From Bacteroidota bacterium (GTDB lineage Bacteria; Bacteroidota; Bacteroidia; Chitinophagales; Saprospiraceae): a stretch of DNA of 41,336 nt. Both the position numbers and the translations under genes were made by a program. Below, piece by piece: positions 24,333 to 32,221 of the stretch. The stretch spans positions 1-41,336 of the forward strand of contig CAUJEY010000014.1 in the NCBI GenBank assembly GCA_963169325.1. Direction: 5' to 3'. Numbering within the stretch: position 1 is the first letter of the stretch; every line of letters starts with the position of its first letter. Under the pieces are notes generated by a model. It worked only from the letters and a program-made list of their open reading frames with translations. It searched no databases and had not been told where the DNA came from.

Positions 24333-24357
24333 TACCCGGCAATTTAATTGCGGGGTA
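24333..24357. repeat. Near-perfect 25-bp palindrome
   Basis: TACCCGGCAATT (24333-24344) and AATTGCGGGGTA (24346-24357) pair with one mismatch around a single central base. It is in the roughly 200-bp gap before the YiiX-like gene. It has no T tract, so it is more likely a protein-binding site or an element edge than a terminator. Confidence 0.4.
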
Positions 24358-24433
24358 ACTGAACTAAATTACATAGTAGATAGAGAGTAATATCAAACCG
24401 AGCGCAGAAATGAATTTTAAATACTATTAAAAA

Positions 24434-25147
24434 ATGCGTAAGAATAAGAACAAGATTGTTATTTTGCTAATTGGATTGTCTGTAATTTCATTTATTTTTT
24501 CTATGTCCAATATTTCAAATACAAGACGGATAAAAGAAAATTCAGAAAGACAGTTAAAAGTTTTGCTTCAGGAAAAAGAGGCAAAGGACAGGGTGCGTAC
24601 CCTACCACTAAAAGCAGGTGATATAATTTTTCAAACTTCTCAATCGGCACAAAGCAATGCTATTCACCTTGCGACTCACTCTAAATACAGCCACTGCGGT
24701 ATTATTTTCAAATATGCAGAGGACTTTTTTGTTTACGAGGCAACCAAAACTGTTTCTCTTACTGCTTTAGACAAATGGATTGCAAGAGGACAAGATGGAC
24801 ACTTCGTTGTTAAGCGATTGAAAAATGATGAACAAATATTATCAACCGAAACATTAAAGAAACTAAATAACGCACAGAACAAATTTCACAAAAAGGAATA
24901 CGATAAATATTTTAGCTGGACAGACAATCAAATTTATTGTTCTGAACTTGTTTGGAAAATGTATCGTGATGCAACGGGACTTCAAATTGGCAATTTACAA
25001 CAACTAAGAGATTTTGATTTGACAAGCACAGAAGTGAAAGAGAAGATTAAAGAACGATACGGAGAAAATATTCCTCTTAATGATACAGTGATTTCACCTG
25101 TAAGTATTTTCAATTCTGATTTACTCACAACAGTTTTAATAAACTAG
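24434..25147 (+). CDS. YiiX/YebB-like permuted NlpC/P60 cysteine hydrolase
   Basis: The 237-aa protein has an N-terminal membrane segment (KIVILLIGLSVISFIFSMS, 7-25) and a permuted papain-like amidase domain. It shows the entry LKAGDIIFQTSQSAQSNAIH (59-78), the catalytic His87 in KYSHCGIIF, a Glu in FFVYEATKTVSLTALDKW, and the nucleophile Cys169 in QIYCSELVWKMY. Family members (E. coli YiiX and relatives) are predicted peptidoglycan amidases or lipid hydrolases; the true substrate is often unknown. The likely location is the periplasmic face of the membrane. The stop codon is immediately followed by the 157-bp palindromic element, which provides a strong hairpin at the end of the message. Confidence 0.8.
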   Translation: MRKNKNKIVILLIGLSVISFIFSMSNISNTRRIKENSERQLKVLLQEKEAKDRVRTLPLKAGDIIFQTSQSAQSNAIHLATHSKYSHCGIIFKYAEDFFVYEATKTVSLTALDKWIARGQDGHFVVKRLKNDEQILSTETLKKLNNAQNKFHKKEYDKYFSWTDNQIYCSELVWKMYRDATGLQIGNLQQLRDFDLTSTEVKEKIKERYGENIPLNDTVISPVSIFNSDLLTTVLIN

Positions 25148-25304
25148 GCATCGTGTCGTCAATAACTTTCCATTTTGGGGAGCAGATTTTTGGCTCGGGC
25201 AAGGCGCCAAAACAGGCGTATAGTGTACTATATAACTGTTTTGGGAACGAAGCCCGGGGTAAAAATCTGCTCCCCAAAATGGAAAGTTATTGACGACACG
25301 ATGC
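25148..25304. mobile_element. 157-bp MITE-like element with 44-bp perfect terminal inverted repeats
   Basis: The first 44 bp (25148-25191, beginning GCATCGTGTCGTCAATAACT) is the exact reverse complement of the last 44 (25261-25304). Inside, CCAAAACAG pairs with CTGTTTTGG, and TATAGTGTACTATA forms the tip. There is no ORF. It begins directly after a stop codon, with CTAG on the left and CTAA overlapping the right end. No unambiguous target duplication is visible. A non-autonomous transposon derivative is the best explanation; it may also act as a terminator. Confidence 0.7.
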
Positions 25305-25359
25305 TAAATGAGCGGTATTTGAAAAGCAAAAGTAAATAACCCATAATTTTATATTTTAT

Positions 25360-25785
25360 ATGAACGTACAAGATCAAATCGACTCGTATATTGCAAGTCA
25401 GCCTGAACCAAAACAAAGTGACATGCAAGCATTACACCAGCGCACACTTCAAGTGTCGCCAACATGTAAATTATGGTTCAACGATGGTAAAAACAGCGAT
25501 GGCAAAACCATTGCTAACCCTAATATAGGATATGGGTTTTACACCATAAAATATGCTGATGGAACAACCAGGGAGTTTTATCAAATTGGTTTGAGTGCAA
25601 ACACAACTGGAATCTCCGTCTATATCCTTGGTATCAAGGATAAGACATACTTAGCCCAAACGTATGGCAAAGAACTTGGGAAGGCAAGCGTGACCGGGTA
25701 TTGTATCAAGTTCAAAACGCTGAAAGATATAAACATTGATATACTTGAAGCGGCAATACGATATGGATTTCAGGCACAATCTTAA
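25360..25785 (+). CDS. DUF1801 domain protein
   Basis: The 141-aa protein matches the DUF1801 (YdhG-like) family along its length. It has an N-terminal helix DQIDSYIASQPEPKQSDMQA, then a core with CKLWFNDGKNSDGKTIANPN, IGYGFYTIKYADGTTREFYQ, IGLSANTTGISVYILGI and ASVTGYCIKFKTLKDINIDI. DUF1801 proteins are small single-domain cytoplasmic proteins of unknown biochemical function, related in fold to the YdhG/YjbR-like group. It is separated from the MITE-like element by 55 bp and lies 10 bp before the next gene, so the two may share a transcript. AT-rich composition fits the accessory region. Confidence 0.75.
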   Translation: MNVQDQIDSYIASQPEPKQSDMQALHQRTLQVSPTCKLWFNDGKNSDGKTIANPNIGYGFYTIKYADGTTREFYQIGLSANTTGISVYILGIKDKTYLAQTYGKELGKASVTGYCIKFKTLKDINIDILEAAIRYGFQAQS

Positions 25786-25795
25786 TATGTGAAAT

Positions 25796-27316
25796 ATGAA
25801 ACTATTGCTTTTGTTTTACCTGTGTTCCTTGCAGATGCTTCAAGGACAAGTACCATACTTTAATGTACAGTTTGATTATAGCCATAAATTAGAGGCGGCT
25901 ATGAGAGGCAGTATTGAGACCGATAGTTTCTATATTTTTCCAGTTAAAGGGGGAAGTCCGTATCAAAATATCGCGGACACTTCTTTTTTACTTAAAATAA
26001 ATAAGTATAACCAGGAGATAAATTATTTCAAAGTATCTTATTTTATTGGACAATCGGTAACAAGCATCTCAAAAAAAACAAGCGACGAACTCATCATACA
26101 AGGTAGTAACTATAAAGCGCCTAAAGAATATGCTAATGCAGATAATAATCAATATTTTGCTGTTTTAAACAAGAATACATTAGACACCATTTTCCTGAGA
26201 GAGTACGGATTTCCAGACAGGAGCGATGTATTTTATCGTCATATCTTGACTTCTGATGGTGGAATATTTTCATCTGGTTGGTCATTTGGCCTCCAACCCA
26301 ATGATCGCCAATCATTACTTGTGTTCAAATGCGATAGCAACCTGAACCAGCAGTTTATAAAACTGTACAGCGTCAGCCAGGTAAATAACCACTTCGGTGC
26401 AGAAGTGGTGGAAACCCCGGATAAGGGTTTTATTATTATTGGAACTCGTCAGGTTGGCAACCCGCCCGATTTTAGCAATGCTTTGGTCATTAAGGTAGAT
26501 TCAGCAGGTAATCTGGTTTTTTGGAAAGAAATAGAGCACAATGGGGATACAACAGAGCTATATCTGACCGGAATCACAAAAAGCGGAGTCACAAATTACA
26601 TCGCTGTGGGGCGACGGATATTTAACCCGCAAGTCGGCCCTGGCTGGGAACGCTCCTGGGTAGTGGGTATAGATGGCCAGGGCAATGTGCTGTGGTCAAA
26701 AGCCTACGCCGAAAATGAGCGCTCCGGGTGGAGCTCAATAACCCCCAGCCACGACGGCAATTTTTACGCCTGCGGGTATGAGCGGGACTTTGCCGATGCC
26801 ATATATAAACAGTATGCTACCATCAGCAAGTTATCCCCATTGGGCGACCTCATCTGGCATCGAAAATATTCGGTAGAACCGACGGGCAAACACTACGATA
26901 TTTTCTTAAATGTACTCACCACCTCCGACGGCGGCATCCTGTGCAACGGCACCACCTACGGTAATGACACAACTTTACAAAATGCCTGGGTGATAAAGTT
27001 GGACAGTTTCGGTTGCGCCACACCGGGCTGTCAGACAGGTGTCGGCGTACAGGCATTACCGGTGGGCAAGGCCACGCCTTTCACTCTGTGGCCGAATCCT
27101 ACGGCCGGCGAATTTACCATTGAAACGAAAGATGGTTATGTATTGGAGGCGATACGCATTACATCATCCGACGGCAGGGAAGTGGTCAACCATCCCGATC
27201 CGGGGGGAAGTACACGGTATGCGGCCTCATTATCGGATCAGCCCGGCGGCTGGTATTTGTGTTCGGTTTTGGTCAATGGGGTGTGGTATGTGCGGCAGTT
27301 CATTCTGGCAAAGTAA
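25796..27316 (+). CDS. Secreted T9SS protein with propeller-like repeats
   Basis: The 506-aa product has a short signal peptide (MKLLLLFYLCSLQMLQGQ). A body of repeating beta units (about 100-410) follows, with phrases such as TSDGGIFSSGW, TPDKGFIIIGTRQVG, SHDGNFYACGYERD and TSDGGILCNGTTYGN. This 'delta-60/propeller' pattern is common in Bacteroidota surface proteins. The last 80 residues (FTLWPNPTAGEFTIETKDGY to YVRQFILAK) are a T9SS type A sorting domain. It should be exported to the cell surface; its binding partner is unknown. The first third is AT-rich and the last two thirds GC-richer, which may reflect a chimeric origin. A group II intron fragment follows its stop codon. Confidence 0.8.
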   Translation: MKLLLLFYLCSLQMLQGQVPYFNVQFDYSHKLEAAMRGSIETDSFYIFPVKGGSPYQNIADTSFLLKINKYNQEINYFKVSYFIGQSVTSISKKTSDELIIQGSNYKAPKEYANADNNQYFAVLNKNTLDTIFLREYGFPDRSDVFYRHILTSDGGIFSSGWSFGLQPNDRQSLLVFKCDSNLNQQFIKLYSVSQVNNHFGAEVVETPDKGFIIIGTRQVGNPPDFSNALVIKVDSAGNLVFWKEIEHNGDTTELYLTGITKSGVTNYIAVGRRIFNPQVGPGWERSWVVGIDGQGNVLWSKAYAENERSGWSSITPSHDGNFYACGYERDFADAIYKQYATISKLSPLGDLIWHRKYSVEPTGKHYDIFLNVLTTSDGGILCNGTTYGNDTTLQNAWVIKLDSFGCATPGCQTGVGVQALPVGKATPFTLWPNPTAGEFTIETKDGYVLEAIRITSSDGREVVNHPDPGGSTRYAASLSDQPGGWYLCSVLVNGVWYVRQFILAK

Positions 27317-27318
27317 GA

Positions 27319-27391
27319 CTGATTCAACTGAAATTACTTGACGGCTACCGGCTATCCGCATAAGGTAAAAGTTTCACGTCCGGTTCTTTGA
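27319..27391 (+). mobile_element. Third group II intron fragment (domain V)
   Basis: 27357-27391 (starting CGCATAAGGTAAAAGTTTCA) matches the domain V and following TTTGA of the copy at 9748-9786 at 30 of 35 positions, ending CGTCCGGTTCTTTGA. The preceding GATTCAACTGAAATTACTTG weakly resembles the GATTACACTGAACTAACG segment of the other copies. Domain VI and the rest are missing. It is a decayed relic that now forms the leader of the Crp/Fnr gene. Confidence 0.6.
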
Positions 27392-27414
27392 TACCCAGTA
27401 ATTTATTAATAAAA

Positions 27415-27987
27415 ATGGAAAAATTTAAAGCATTTTTAAGGCAGATTGCTCCAATAACTGATGTTGAGTTTGAAGAAACTATTTTAGTTTTTAAAGAGAT
27501 AAATTTAAATAAAAATGATTATTTTATTCAACAGGATAAAATTTGCCGCCATATTGGATTTATAAAAAAAGGCACTTTACGAACCTTTTATTTGAATAAC
27601 AATGGAGAAGAAGTAACTTCTTGCTTTTGTACAGAAAATAATTTTACAACGTCTTATAAAAGTTTTATCCTGCAAACAGCATCTAATTTAGCAATTCAAG
27701 CGATTGAAGATACAGAATTGTTAGTCATAAGTTATGATGATTTACAGAAATTATATGCAAAAAGCCCCCTTTGGCAATCTATTGGCAGAGCCGTTGCAGA
27801 ACGTGAATATATTGTAATGGAACAATATGCTTCTGTTTTGAACAACGAAACGGCAAAAGAAAAATACCTGCGAATATTAGAAGAACAACCCAATGTGCTA
27901 CAAAAAGCAAACATTGAAGATATTGCTTCTTATTTGGGTGTTACTCGTAGAACATTGTCAAGAATAAGACAAGAAATATCAAAATAA
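27415..27987 (+). CDS. Crp/Fnr family transcriptional regulator
   Basis: I use the ATG at 27415 (190 aa) rather than an upstream TTG because the extra residues are read from the intron relic. The N-terminal cyclic-nucleotide-binding-like beta roll is at about 20-110 (KNDYFIQQDKICRHIGFIKK, GTLRTFYLNNNGEEVTSCFC). The dimer helix is at about 120-145, and a short C-terminal helix-turn-helix is at about 160-188 (NIEDIASYLGVTRRTLSRIR). The residues that bind cAMP in E. coli CRP are not conserved, as is usual for this Bacteroidota subgroup. It lies 83 bp upstream of the arsM-like gene, so it may control that gene through the palindrome between them. Confidence 0.85.
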   Translation: MEKFKAFLRQIAPITDVEFEETILVFKEINLNKNDYFIQQDKICRHIGFIKKGTLRTFYLNNNGEEVTSCFCTENNFTTSYKSFILQTASNLAIQAIEDTELLVISYDDLQKLYAKSPLWQSIGRAVAEREYIVMEQYASVLNNETAKEKYLRILEEQPNVLQKANIEDIASYLGVTRRTLSRIRQEISK

Positions 27988-27995
27988 TTTTTTGA

Positions 27996-28007
27996 GGACA
28001 AATGTCC
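27996..28007 (+). promoter_or_regulatory. Candidate operator GGACA-AA-TGTCC between the Crp/Fnr and arsM genes
   Basis: Two 5-bp complementary arms with a 2-bp spacer lie just after the regulator's stop. Downstream are TTTG (28011-28014) and CAATTTTG (28031-28038), a one-mismatch -7 box, though the 16-bp gap is short. A site in this position suits a Crp/Fnr dimer acting on arsM, but this is inference. Confidence 0.35.
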
Positions 28008-28070
28008 TTTTTTGCTCCTTCAAATCGCCTCAATTTTGCAGTATTATTTCACAATTTAATATCTGTAAAA

Positions 28071-28904
28071 ATGAGCAATGATTTAATTCAACAGAATGTT
28101 AAAAGTGGTTATGCCGCTATCGTAAAGCGTAACACTAAAAAGTCTTTTTTGTCTAATTTTTTCCAATGTTGCGACCCAAAAGAGATTGCAACAGAGATAG
28201 GAAAAAAAATTGGATATAGTGAAGAAGAACTAAAAAATGTTCCCAAAGACGCTAATCTTGGTATCGGTTGCGGCAACCCAACGGCTTTGGCTTCTATCCA
28301 AAAAGGCGAAACTATTTTAGACCTCGGTTCGGGCGCAGGCTTCGATTGCTTTTTAGCATCAAGAGAAACGGGTGAAACGGGCAAAGTTATTGGTGTAGAT
28401 ATTACGCCTGAAATGATTGCACAAGCCCAAAAGAACGCCGAAAAAGGAAATTACAAAAATGTGGAGTTTAAAATTGGCGAAATTGAGCATTTGCCTGTTG
28501 AAAGCAACAGCATTGATTTGATTATTTCAAACTGCGTTATAAATCTCTCCAGCCAAAAAGAGCAGGTTTTTAAAGAAGCGTTTCGTGTAGCAAAACCAAA
28601 TGGAAGAATAATAATTTCGGATATTATTTTACTCAATGATTTGCCCGCCTATGTCAAAAAATCGGTAGAAGGACATATTGCTTGTTTGGCAGGTGCGGTA
28701 CGCAAAGAAGATTACATCAATGCTATTGAAAAAGCGGGTTTTATTGATATTCGTATTGACAAACAAGCAGTATTTCCAATAGAATTGATGCTAAACGACC
28801 CAATTGCTGAAAAAATTGTCAGAGAAAACAATTTATCCGAAAACGACATCAAAAGTATTGCAAATTCTATTGCAAGTATTTCTATAAGCGCAAAAAAATC
28901 CTAA
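28071..28904 (+). CDS. arsM: Arsenite S-adenosylmethionine methyltransferase
   Basis: The ATG at 28071 gives 277 aa, the normal length for ArsM. The SAM-binding motif is ILDLGSGAGFDCFLA (82-96), followed by VIGVDITPEMIAQAQKNA and the acidic loop. The cysteines used for As(III) are present in their usual settings: Cys67 in GIGCGNP, Cys155 in IISNCVINLS and Cys205 in GHIACLAGA. The family transfers methyl groups from SAM to As(III), making methylated, partly volatile arsenicals, in the cytoplasm. No arsR, arsB or arsC is nearby; the adjacent Crp/Fnr gene is the likely regulator. The pair is AT-rich and resembles a two-gene resistance unit acquired by transfer. It is convergent with the next gene. 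Confidence 0.9.
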   Translation: MSNDLIQQNVKSGYAAIVKRNTKKSFLSNFFQCCDPKEIATEIGKKIGYSEEELKNVPKDANLGIGCGNPTALASIQKGETILDLGSGAGFDCFLASRETGETGKVIGVDITPEMIAQAQKNAEKGNYKNVEFKIGEIEHLPVESNSIDLIISNCVINLSSQKEQVFKEAFRVAKPNGRIIISDIILLNDLPAYVKKSVEGHIACLAGAVRKEDYINAIEKAGFIDIRIDKQAVFPIELMLNDPIAEKIVRENNLSENDIKSIANSIASISISAKKS

Positions 28905-28927
28905 CGATGAAGACAAATTATAAAAAA

Positions 28928-29614
28928 TCATTTTTTCATGTCTCGTAATGTTTCCACGTTTTTAGTAATGACGAAATTTTCAGCGTTGCCAAGCATGTGG
29001 TCTTCCCAAAGCCGGACCGACTCTTCCGTACCGAAAATCCCCAGTAAAAGCATATCAATGAAGTAGAGTTCGGATTCAGTTTTTGGCGTGTTGAGGTTAG
29101 CAAGGATTGGTTTGATCAAGGTATAATTCTGCGCAGATTTGCTGCTCAAAAACCCGAAACAAGGGTACATCCAGTCGATCTCGCCACCTGAACCTCCGGA
29201 GTACTCGCCCAGATAGTTGAAACGGTCAATATTGGCGACCAGGAAGGAGTCCGCCATGACGGTGTTTACCTGCGACACTGCGCGCAGGGCATTCCAGCGA
29301 GCGGCATTGTTTAGGTCCACGTTAGAGACGATTGCGATCAATTGCTCCGTTGCAGCATCAACTTGTCGAAATCCGGCAGCGATCCGGCCTTCCAGATCGG
29401 GGAGCAAAGTGTCGCCGGCGGGTTCCCTTTTCGATTGAAAATACCTTTCTTTTTGCAAGGTTCTTATTTTCCAGCCGGCTTCTTTGCGTTCCTGCTCCGA
29501 TAAGGTCCGGTCGGCAAAACGGTTCACATAGTACTTCATGCTGTCCGTTTCTTGTGCGAAAGCGGCAGTTGCAAAAAGAAAAAGGAGGAGTGTTGTGCAA
29601 TATAAATTTTTCAT
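28928..29614 (-). CDS. Secreted hypothetical protein, source of a partial duplication
   Basis: The chosen start at 29614 gives a 228-aa protein with a signal peptide (MKNLYCTTLLLFLFATAAFA, then QETDSMKYY). The longer frame upstream is read from the neighbouring gene's end. The mature part is mostly helical (LSEQERKEAGWKIRTLQKER, EQLIAIVSNVDLNNAARWNA), possibly HEAT-like. A GGSGGE loop and an aromatic YPCFGF stretch follow. I do not recognise the family. Residues in the middle (about 75-147) are repeated almost identically in DNA at 30612-30829, on the other side of the Rpn-type nuclease gene. That gene lies 34 bp upstream in the same direction. Confidence 0.6.
   Translation of the reverse strand: MKNLYCTTLLLFLFATAAFAQETDSMKYYVNRFADRTLSEQERKEAGWKIRTLQKERYFQSKREPAGDTLLPDLEGRIAAGFRQVDAATEQLIAIVSNVDLNNAARWNALRAVSQVNTVMADSFLVANIDRFNYLGEYSGGSGGEIDWMYPCFGFLSSKSAQNYTLIKPILANLNTPKTESELYFIDMLLLGIFGTEESVRLWEDHMLGNAENFVITKNVETLRDMKK
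29175..29392. repeat. 218-bp direct repeat, copy within the secreted hypothetical gene
   Basis: This segment matches 30612-30829 with no gaps (constant offset 1437) and 6 differences that I can count, all transitions, so about 97% identity. The two copies flank the Rpn-type nuclease gene in direct orientation. Confidence 0.85.
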
Positions 29615-29648
29615 CGATCCGGCGCATGGTTCGGTGAAATCGAATGCT

Positions 29649-30536
29649 TTACCGGTCCAAGCCAAGTTTGGCGGCAATTTCCTGAACTGTTTGAATTGGA
29701 AGCCCCGTGATTTCAGCAGCGAACTCAATGGTCGCTCCTTTACGCAACATGTTTTCTGCAATTTCTTCATCCCTGCTTTTCAGGGCTTCATTGACCGCCG
29801 ATGTGATTTCCATTTTCACGGTCTCTACAAAACTCGCATCACTTCTCTGGCCTTCCATGTATCGGTCATATTCCTTACGGTCGGCTGGGTCTAACTTTAA
29901 AATATCAAGTTTCTGGCTGGCAGACTTCAATCCCTTTGCCGTGAATTCATCTTTGATTTCCGCTGTCTTCAAAAAGTATATCCACTCGTCCAGTGTATCC
30001 TTGGCGACTTCGTTAAAGCGATTGGTTTTTATGACATAATATTCCGGATACAAGTCGGAGACTGATATTTTTTTGAAAAGCGCTTTCTGCTTTTCTGACA
30101 ATTCCATCTCATGGTTGCTGTGAATACCGACGAAAGTGGTTGTCCCTCGGTACACATAGTCATCCCCCTGACCGAGGTCAAAATAGACGATATTCACGGA
30201 GTACACTTTTTTGACTTGGGAATACGGCTGTCCTTCGGCGATATGCTCCACGATGACCTTTGCCGTTCCATAAAGCATCCGTTGGAAGTAGTCTGCTTCC
30301 CGGGTATTCTGAATCTCGACGATGACCAACTCCCCCTTTTTGTTCTCCACCAGAATATCTACCCGGTTGAACTTGTCATTCTCGGCTTCCTTATTTCCTT
30401 CGCTTTCAAGGATTTGTTTGATTTTGAAGTCTTCATAGAGTAACTCTGAAAGGAAACCTTCCAATATGTCGAAGTTGGCTTTGTTGCGAAGCAGGCGTTT
30501 CATTGCCCAGTCGAATCGAACCAGTTTCTTTGCCAT
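29649..30536 (-). CDS. Rpn-family recombination-promoting nuclease / PD-(D/E)XK transposase-like protein
   Basis: The start at 30536 (295 aa, MAKKLVRFDWAMKRLLRNKA) is the conserved beginning of PD-(D/E)XK 'transposase family' proteins. It sits 17 bp from a good promoter; the longer frame is not used. The nuclease core is FNRVDILVENKKGELVIVEI (57-75) with D60 and E74-I-Q76, the D...ExQ variant of this group. Then come the conserved YFQRMLYG and YSVNIVYFDLGQG. The C-terminal helices (EEIAENMLRKGATIEFAAEI) are typical. E. coli RpnA-E relatives are DNA endonucleases that promote RecA-independent recombination. This gene lies between two direct repeats of its neighbour's sequence, which fits such an activity or an insertion event. 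Confidence 0.85.
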   Translation of the reverse strand: MAKKLVRFDWAMKRLLRNKANFDILEGFLSELLYEDFKIKQILESEGNKEAENDKFNRVDILVENKKGELVIVEIQNTREADYFQRMLYGTAKVIVEHIAEGQPYSQVKKVYSVNIVYFDLGQGDDYVYRGTTTFVGIHSNHEMELSEKQKALFKKISVSDLYPEYYVIKTNRFNEVAKDTLDEWIYFLKTAEIKDEFTAKGLKSASQKLDILKLDPADRKEYDRYMEGQRSDASFVETVKMEITSAVNEALKSRDEEIAENMLRKGATIEFAAEITGLPIQTVQEIAAKLGLDR

Positions 30537-30552
30537 TTTGTAAAATTTTTCA

Positions 30553-30582
30553 CAAAAATACACAAAAAGTTTCAAAGACAAA
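30553..30582 (-). promoter_or_regulatory. Promoter of the Rpn-type nuclease gene
   Basis: On the minus strand TTTG (complement of 30579-30582) is followed after 18 bp by TATTTTTG (complement of 30553-30560), a perfect -7 box, 16 bp before the ATG. Spacing and sequence fit the Bacteroidota sigma factor consensus. Confidence 0.6.
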
Positions 30583-30611
30583 GGCTGTTGCGGAATCCGG
30601 GCTGCTTGATT

Positions 30612-30829
30612 TCGATCTCGCCACCTGAACCTCCGGAGTACTCGCCCAGATAGTTGAAACGGTCAATATTGGCGACCAGGAAGGAGTCCGCCATGACGGT
30701 GTTTACCTGCGACACTGCGCGCAGGGCATTCCAACGAACGGCATTGTTTAGGTCCACGTTAGAGACGATTGCGATCAATTGCTCCGTTGCAACATTAATT
30801 TGCCGAAATCCGGCAGCGATCCGGCCTTC
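30612..30829 (-). pseudogene. Duplicated internal fragment of the secreted hypothetical gene
   Basis: On the minus strand this encodes a segment (IAIVSNVDLNN to GEYSGGSGGEIE) of the protein at 28928-29614 without its start or end. It matches 29175-29392 at about 97%. The frame ends in unrelated residues on both sides, so it is a non-functional copy. The sequence from 30830 to 30896 shows no gene. Confidence 0.75.
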
Positions 30830-30896
30830 TGTTTATTTCGCCCACTTTGGCCGGAATTATGCACGATGAATTTTCGGTACTGTTTGCTTTACAATC

Positions 30897-30930
30897 TAGC
30901 CGAGTAAAACCTTAAAGTTTTACCTGGCTA
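30897..30930 (-). terminator. Hairpin after the M43 protease gene
   Basis: TAGCC-GA-GTAAAAC (30897-30910) pairs with GTTTTAC-CT-GGCTA (30917-30930) around CTTAAA, 7 bp past the stop codon. No T tract follows on the minus strand, so it may be a weak terminator or an mRNA-stabilising 3' hairpin. Confidence 0.45.
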
Positions 30931-30937
30931 AAGCTTA

Positions 30938-32215
30938 CTATTCCGGATTGACAACACTTCGTTCTATATAATGTCGACGAAACTCATAAATCTTTTCATT
31001 CATTCTTTGAAGTTGTTGTTCCGTAAACTTCCTCATACACGCATCTTCATTGTAGCCCATAAAGTTTGAAGAAAGTATATCTCTCATATTATCGCAATCC
31101 CGACAGGGTAATGAGCAACACTCGTCGTCAAAATAGCATTTTGCCTGTGGCGGCGTATCCATAATGAAGTCGCCATTAAAGAACTGTTCGCCATTAATGT
31201 AGCACATTCCGCACCCATTATGGTAACTAAGGTAACATTTTGGCTTACCGGCCATTTCCCAACAATAACTGTTCATTTCGAAAACATGAAGTAAGCCAAG
31301 GTAATGACCGATCTCGTGTGTAAGGGTTTTACCATCATATTGATATTTTCGTACTGGTTGGCCCGGGAGTGTCTCGTGAGCGATAAACACGTAATCGAAA
31401 ACAGTATTGACTATTTCCGGAAATGGTAAACTTGCTTTTCCAAGAGATCCTGCTGCATCACCAGAGTACAAACTATAAACATTAAGCACCTTTTCCGGTG
31501 TAATGGCTAGTTCCGCCGACATGGAATCGGCAATCGGATTTTCGTCCGATTCCAAAGCCAAACTATATAAAAAATATCGATCGATCTTATTTTCCTGATC
31601 GCCATTATAGATTTTATAGCCCTCTAACACAAACACGATATTGGCCCCGGCGAAATGAAGGTTCAAAGAGTCAATTTGGACTCTTAGAGTATTTTCCAGG
31701 TTTTGGATATTTCCGCGGCCGTCGGAATGCTGAAGAATGTGAAAATATATGGAAATTTTTGACATTTGATTCGCGAAAATCGCCCGTGTCGCCCGGTTGT
31801 ATCGCGGGATGCCGATGCTTTTTACCCCCTTAGGGTAATCCGTTAAACATTTTCTTCTGAATGTATCAGATTCAATCAGTTTTCGCTTTACCTCAAACTG
31901 ATCGCGTACTGCGATAAGCTCAGACAACCTTTCATTGATATTCTGAAGTGCGAGATCTACTTTATTTTGCTCTTCATGAAGTTTTTGAACATCGTCGGAC
32001 TCGAAGTTATATTCTTCCAGGGATATTTTGATGTCTATCAAATCCTCAACGACCGCCGTCAGTTTTTCCAATTGCGAAGAGTCGATCATGGGATGCGCCA
32101 CTAATTCGTCCAGTTGTTTGATGGTTTTCTCATACTTATCCAGCGTTCTTTGCTGCATGCACCCAGACAAATAAAATATTAATAATGACAATATAGCAAA
32201 TATCCAGGTTTTCAT
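30938..32215 (-). CDS. M43 (pappalysin-type) zinc metalloprotease lipoprotein
   Basis: The 425-aa product has a lipoprotein signal (MKTWIFAILSLLIFYLSGC, Cys19). A charged helical, probably coiled-coil region (about 22-112) follows. The protease domain carries the metzincin motif HEIGHYLGLLH (300-310) and the Met-turn NFMGY (384-388). A cysteine-rich stretch between them (CYLSYHNGCGMCY, CYFDDECCSLPCRDC) is likely disulphide-bonded. M43 enzymes are secreted or surface peptidases; here the lipid anchor keeps it on the membrane. The start lies 6 bp after the stop of the upstream gene, so the two are cotranscribed and presumably act together at the envelope. The coiled coil N-terminal to an M43 domain is unusual and could mediate assembly with the partner. 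Confidence 0.85.
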   Translation of the reverse strand: MKTWIFAILSLLIFYLSGCMQQRTLDKYEKTIKQLDELVAHPMIDSSQLEKLTAVVEDLIDIKISLEEYNFESDDVQKLHEEQNKVDLALQNINERLSELIAVRDQFEVKRKLIESDTFRRKCLTDYPKGVKSIGIPRYNRATRAIFANQMSKISIYFHILQHSDGRGNIQNLENTLRVQIDSLNLHFAGANIVFVLEGYKIYNGDQENKIDRYFLYSLALESDENPIADSMSAELAITPEKVLNVYSLYSGDAAGSLGKASLPFPEIVNTVFDYVFIAHETLPGQPVRKYQYDGKTLTHEIGHYLGLLHVFEMNSYCWEMAGKPKCYLSYHNGCGMCYINGEQFFNGDFIMDTPPQAKCYFDDECCSLPCRDCDNMRDILSSNFMGYNEDACMRKFTEQQLQRMNEKIYEFRRHYIERSVVNPE

Positions 32216-32221
32216 ATAGAT

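Noticed and set aside
25144-25308. CTAG/CTAA as a target-site duplication of the MITE-like element
   Set aside because: The two flanks differ and one overlaps the terminal repeat, so no duplication can be assigned.
29615-29770. Upstream extension of the secreted hypothetical protein
   Set aside because: It overlaps the 3' end of the nuclease gene and would place the signal peptide internally.
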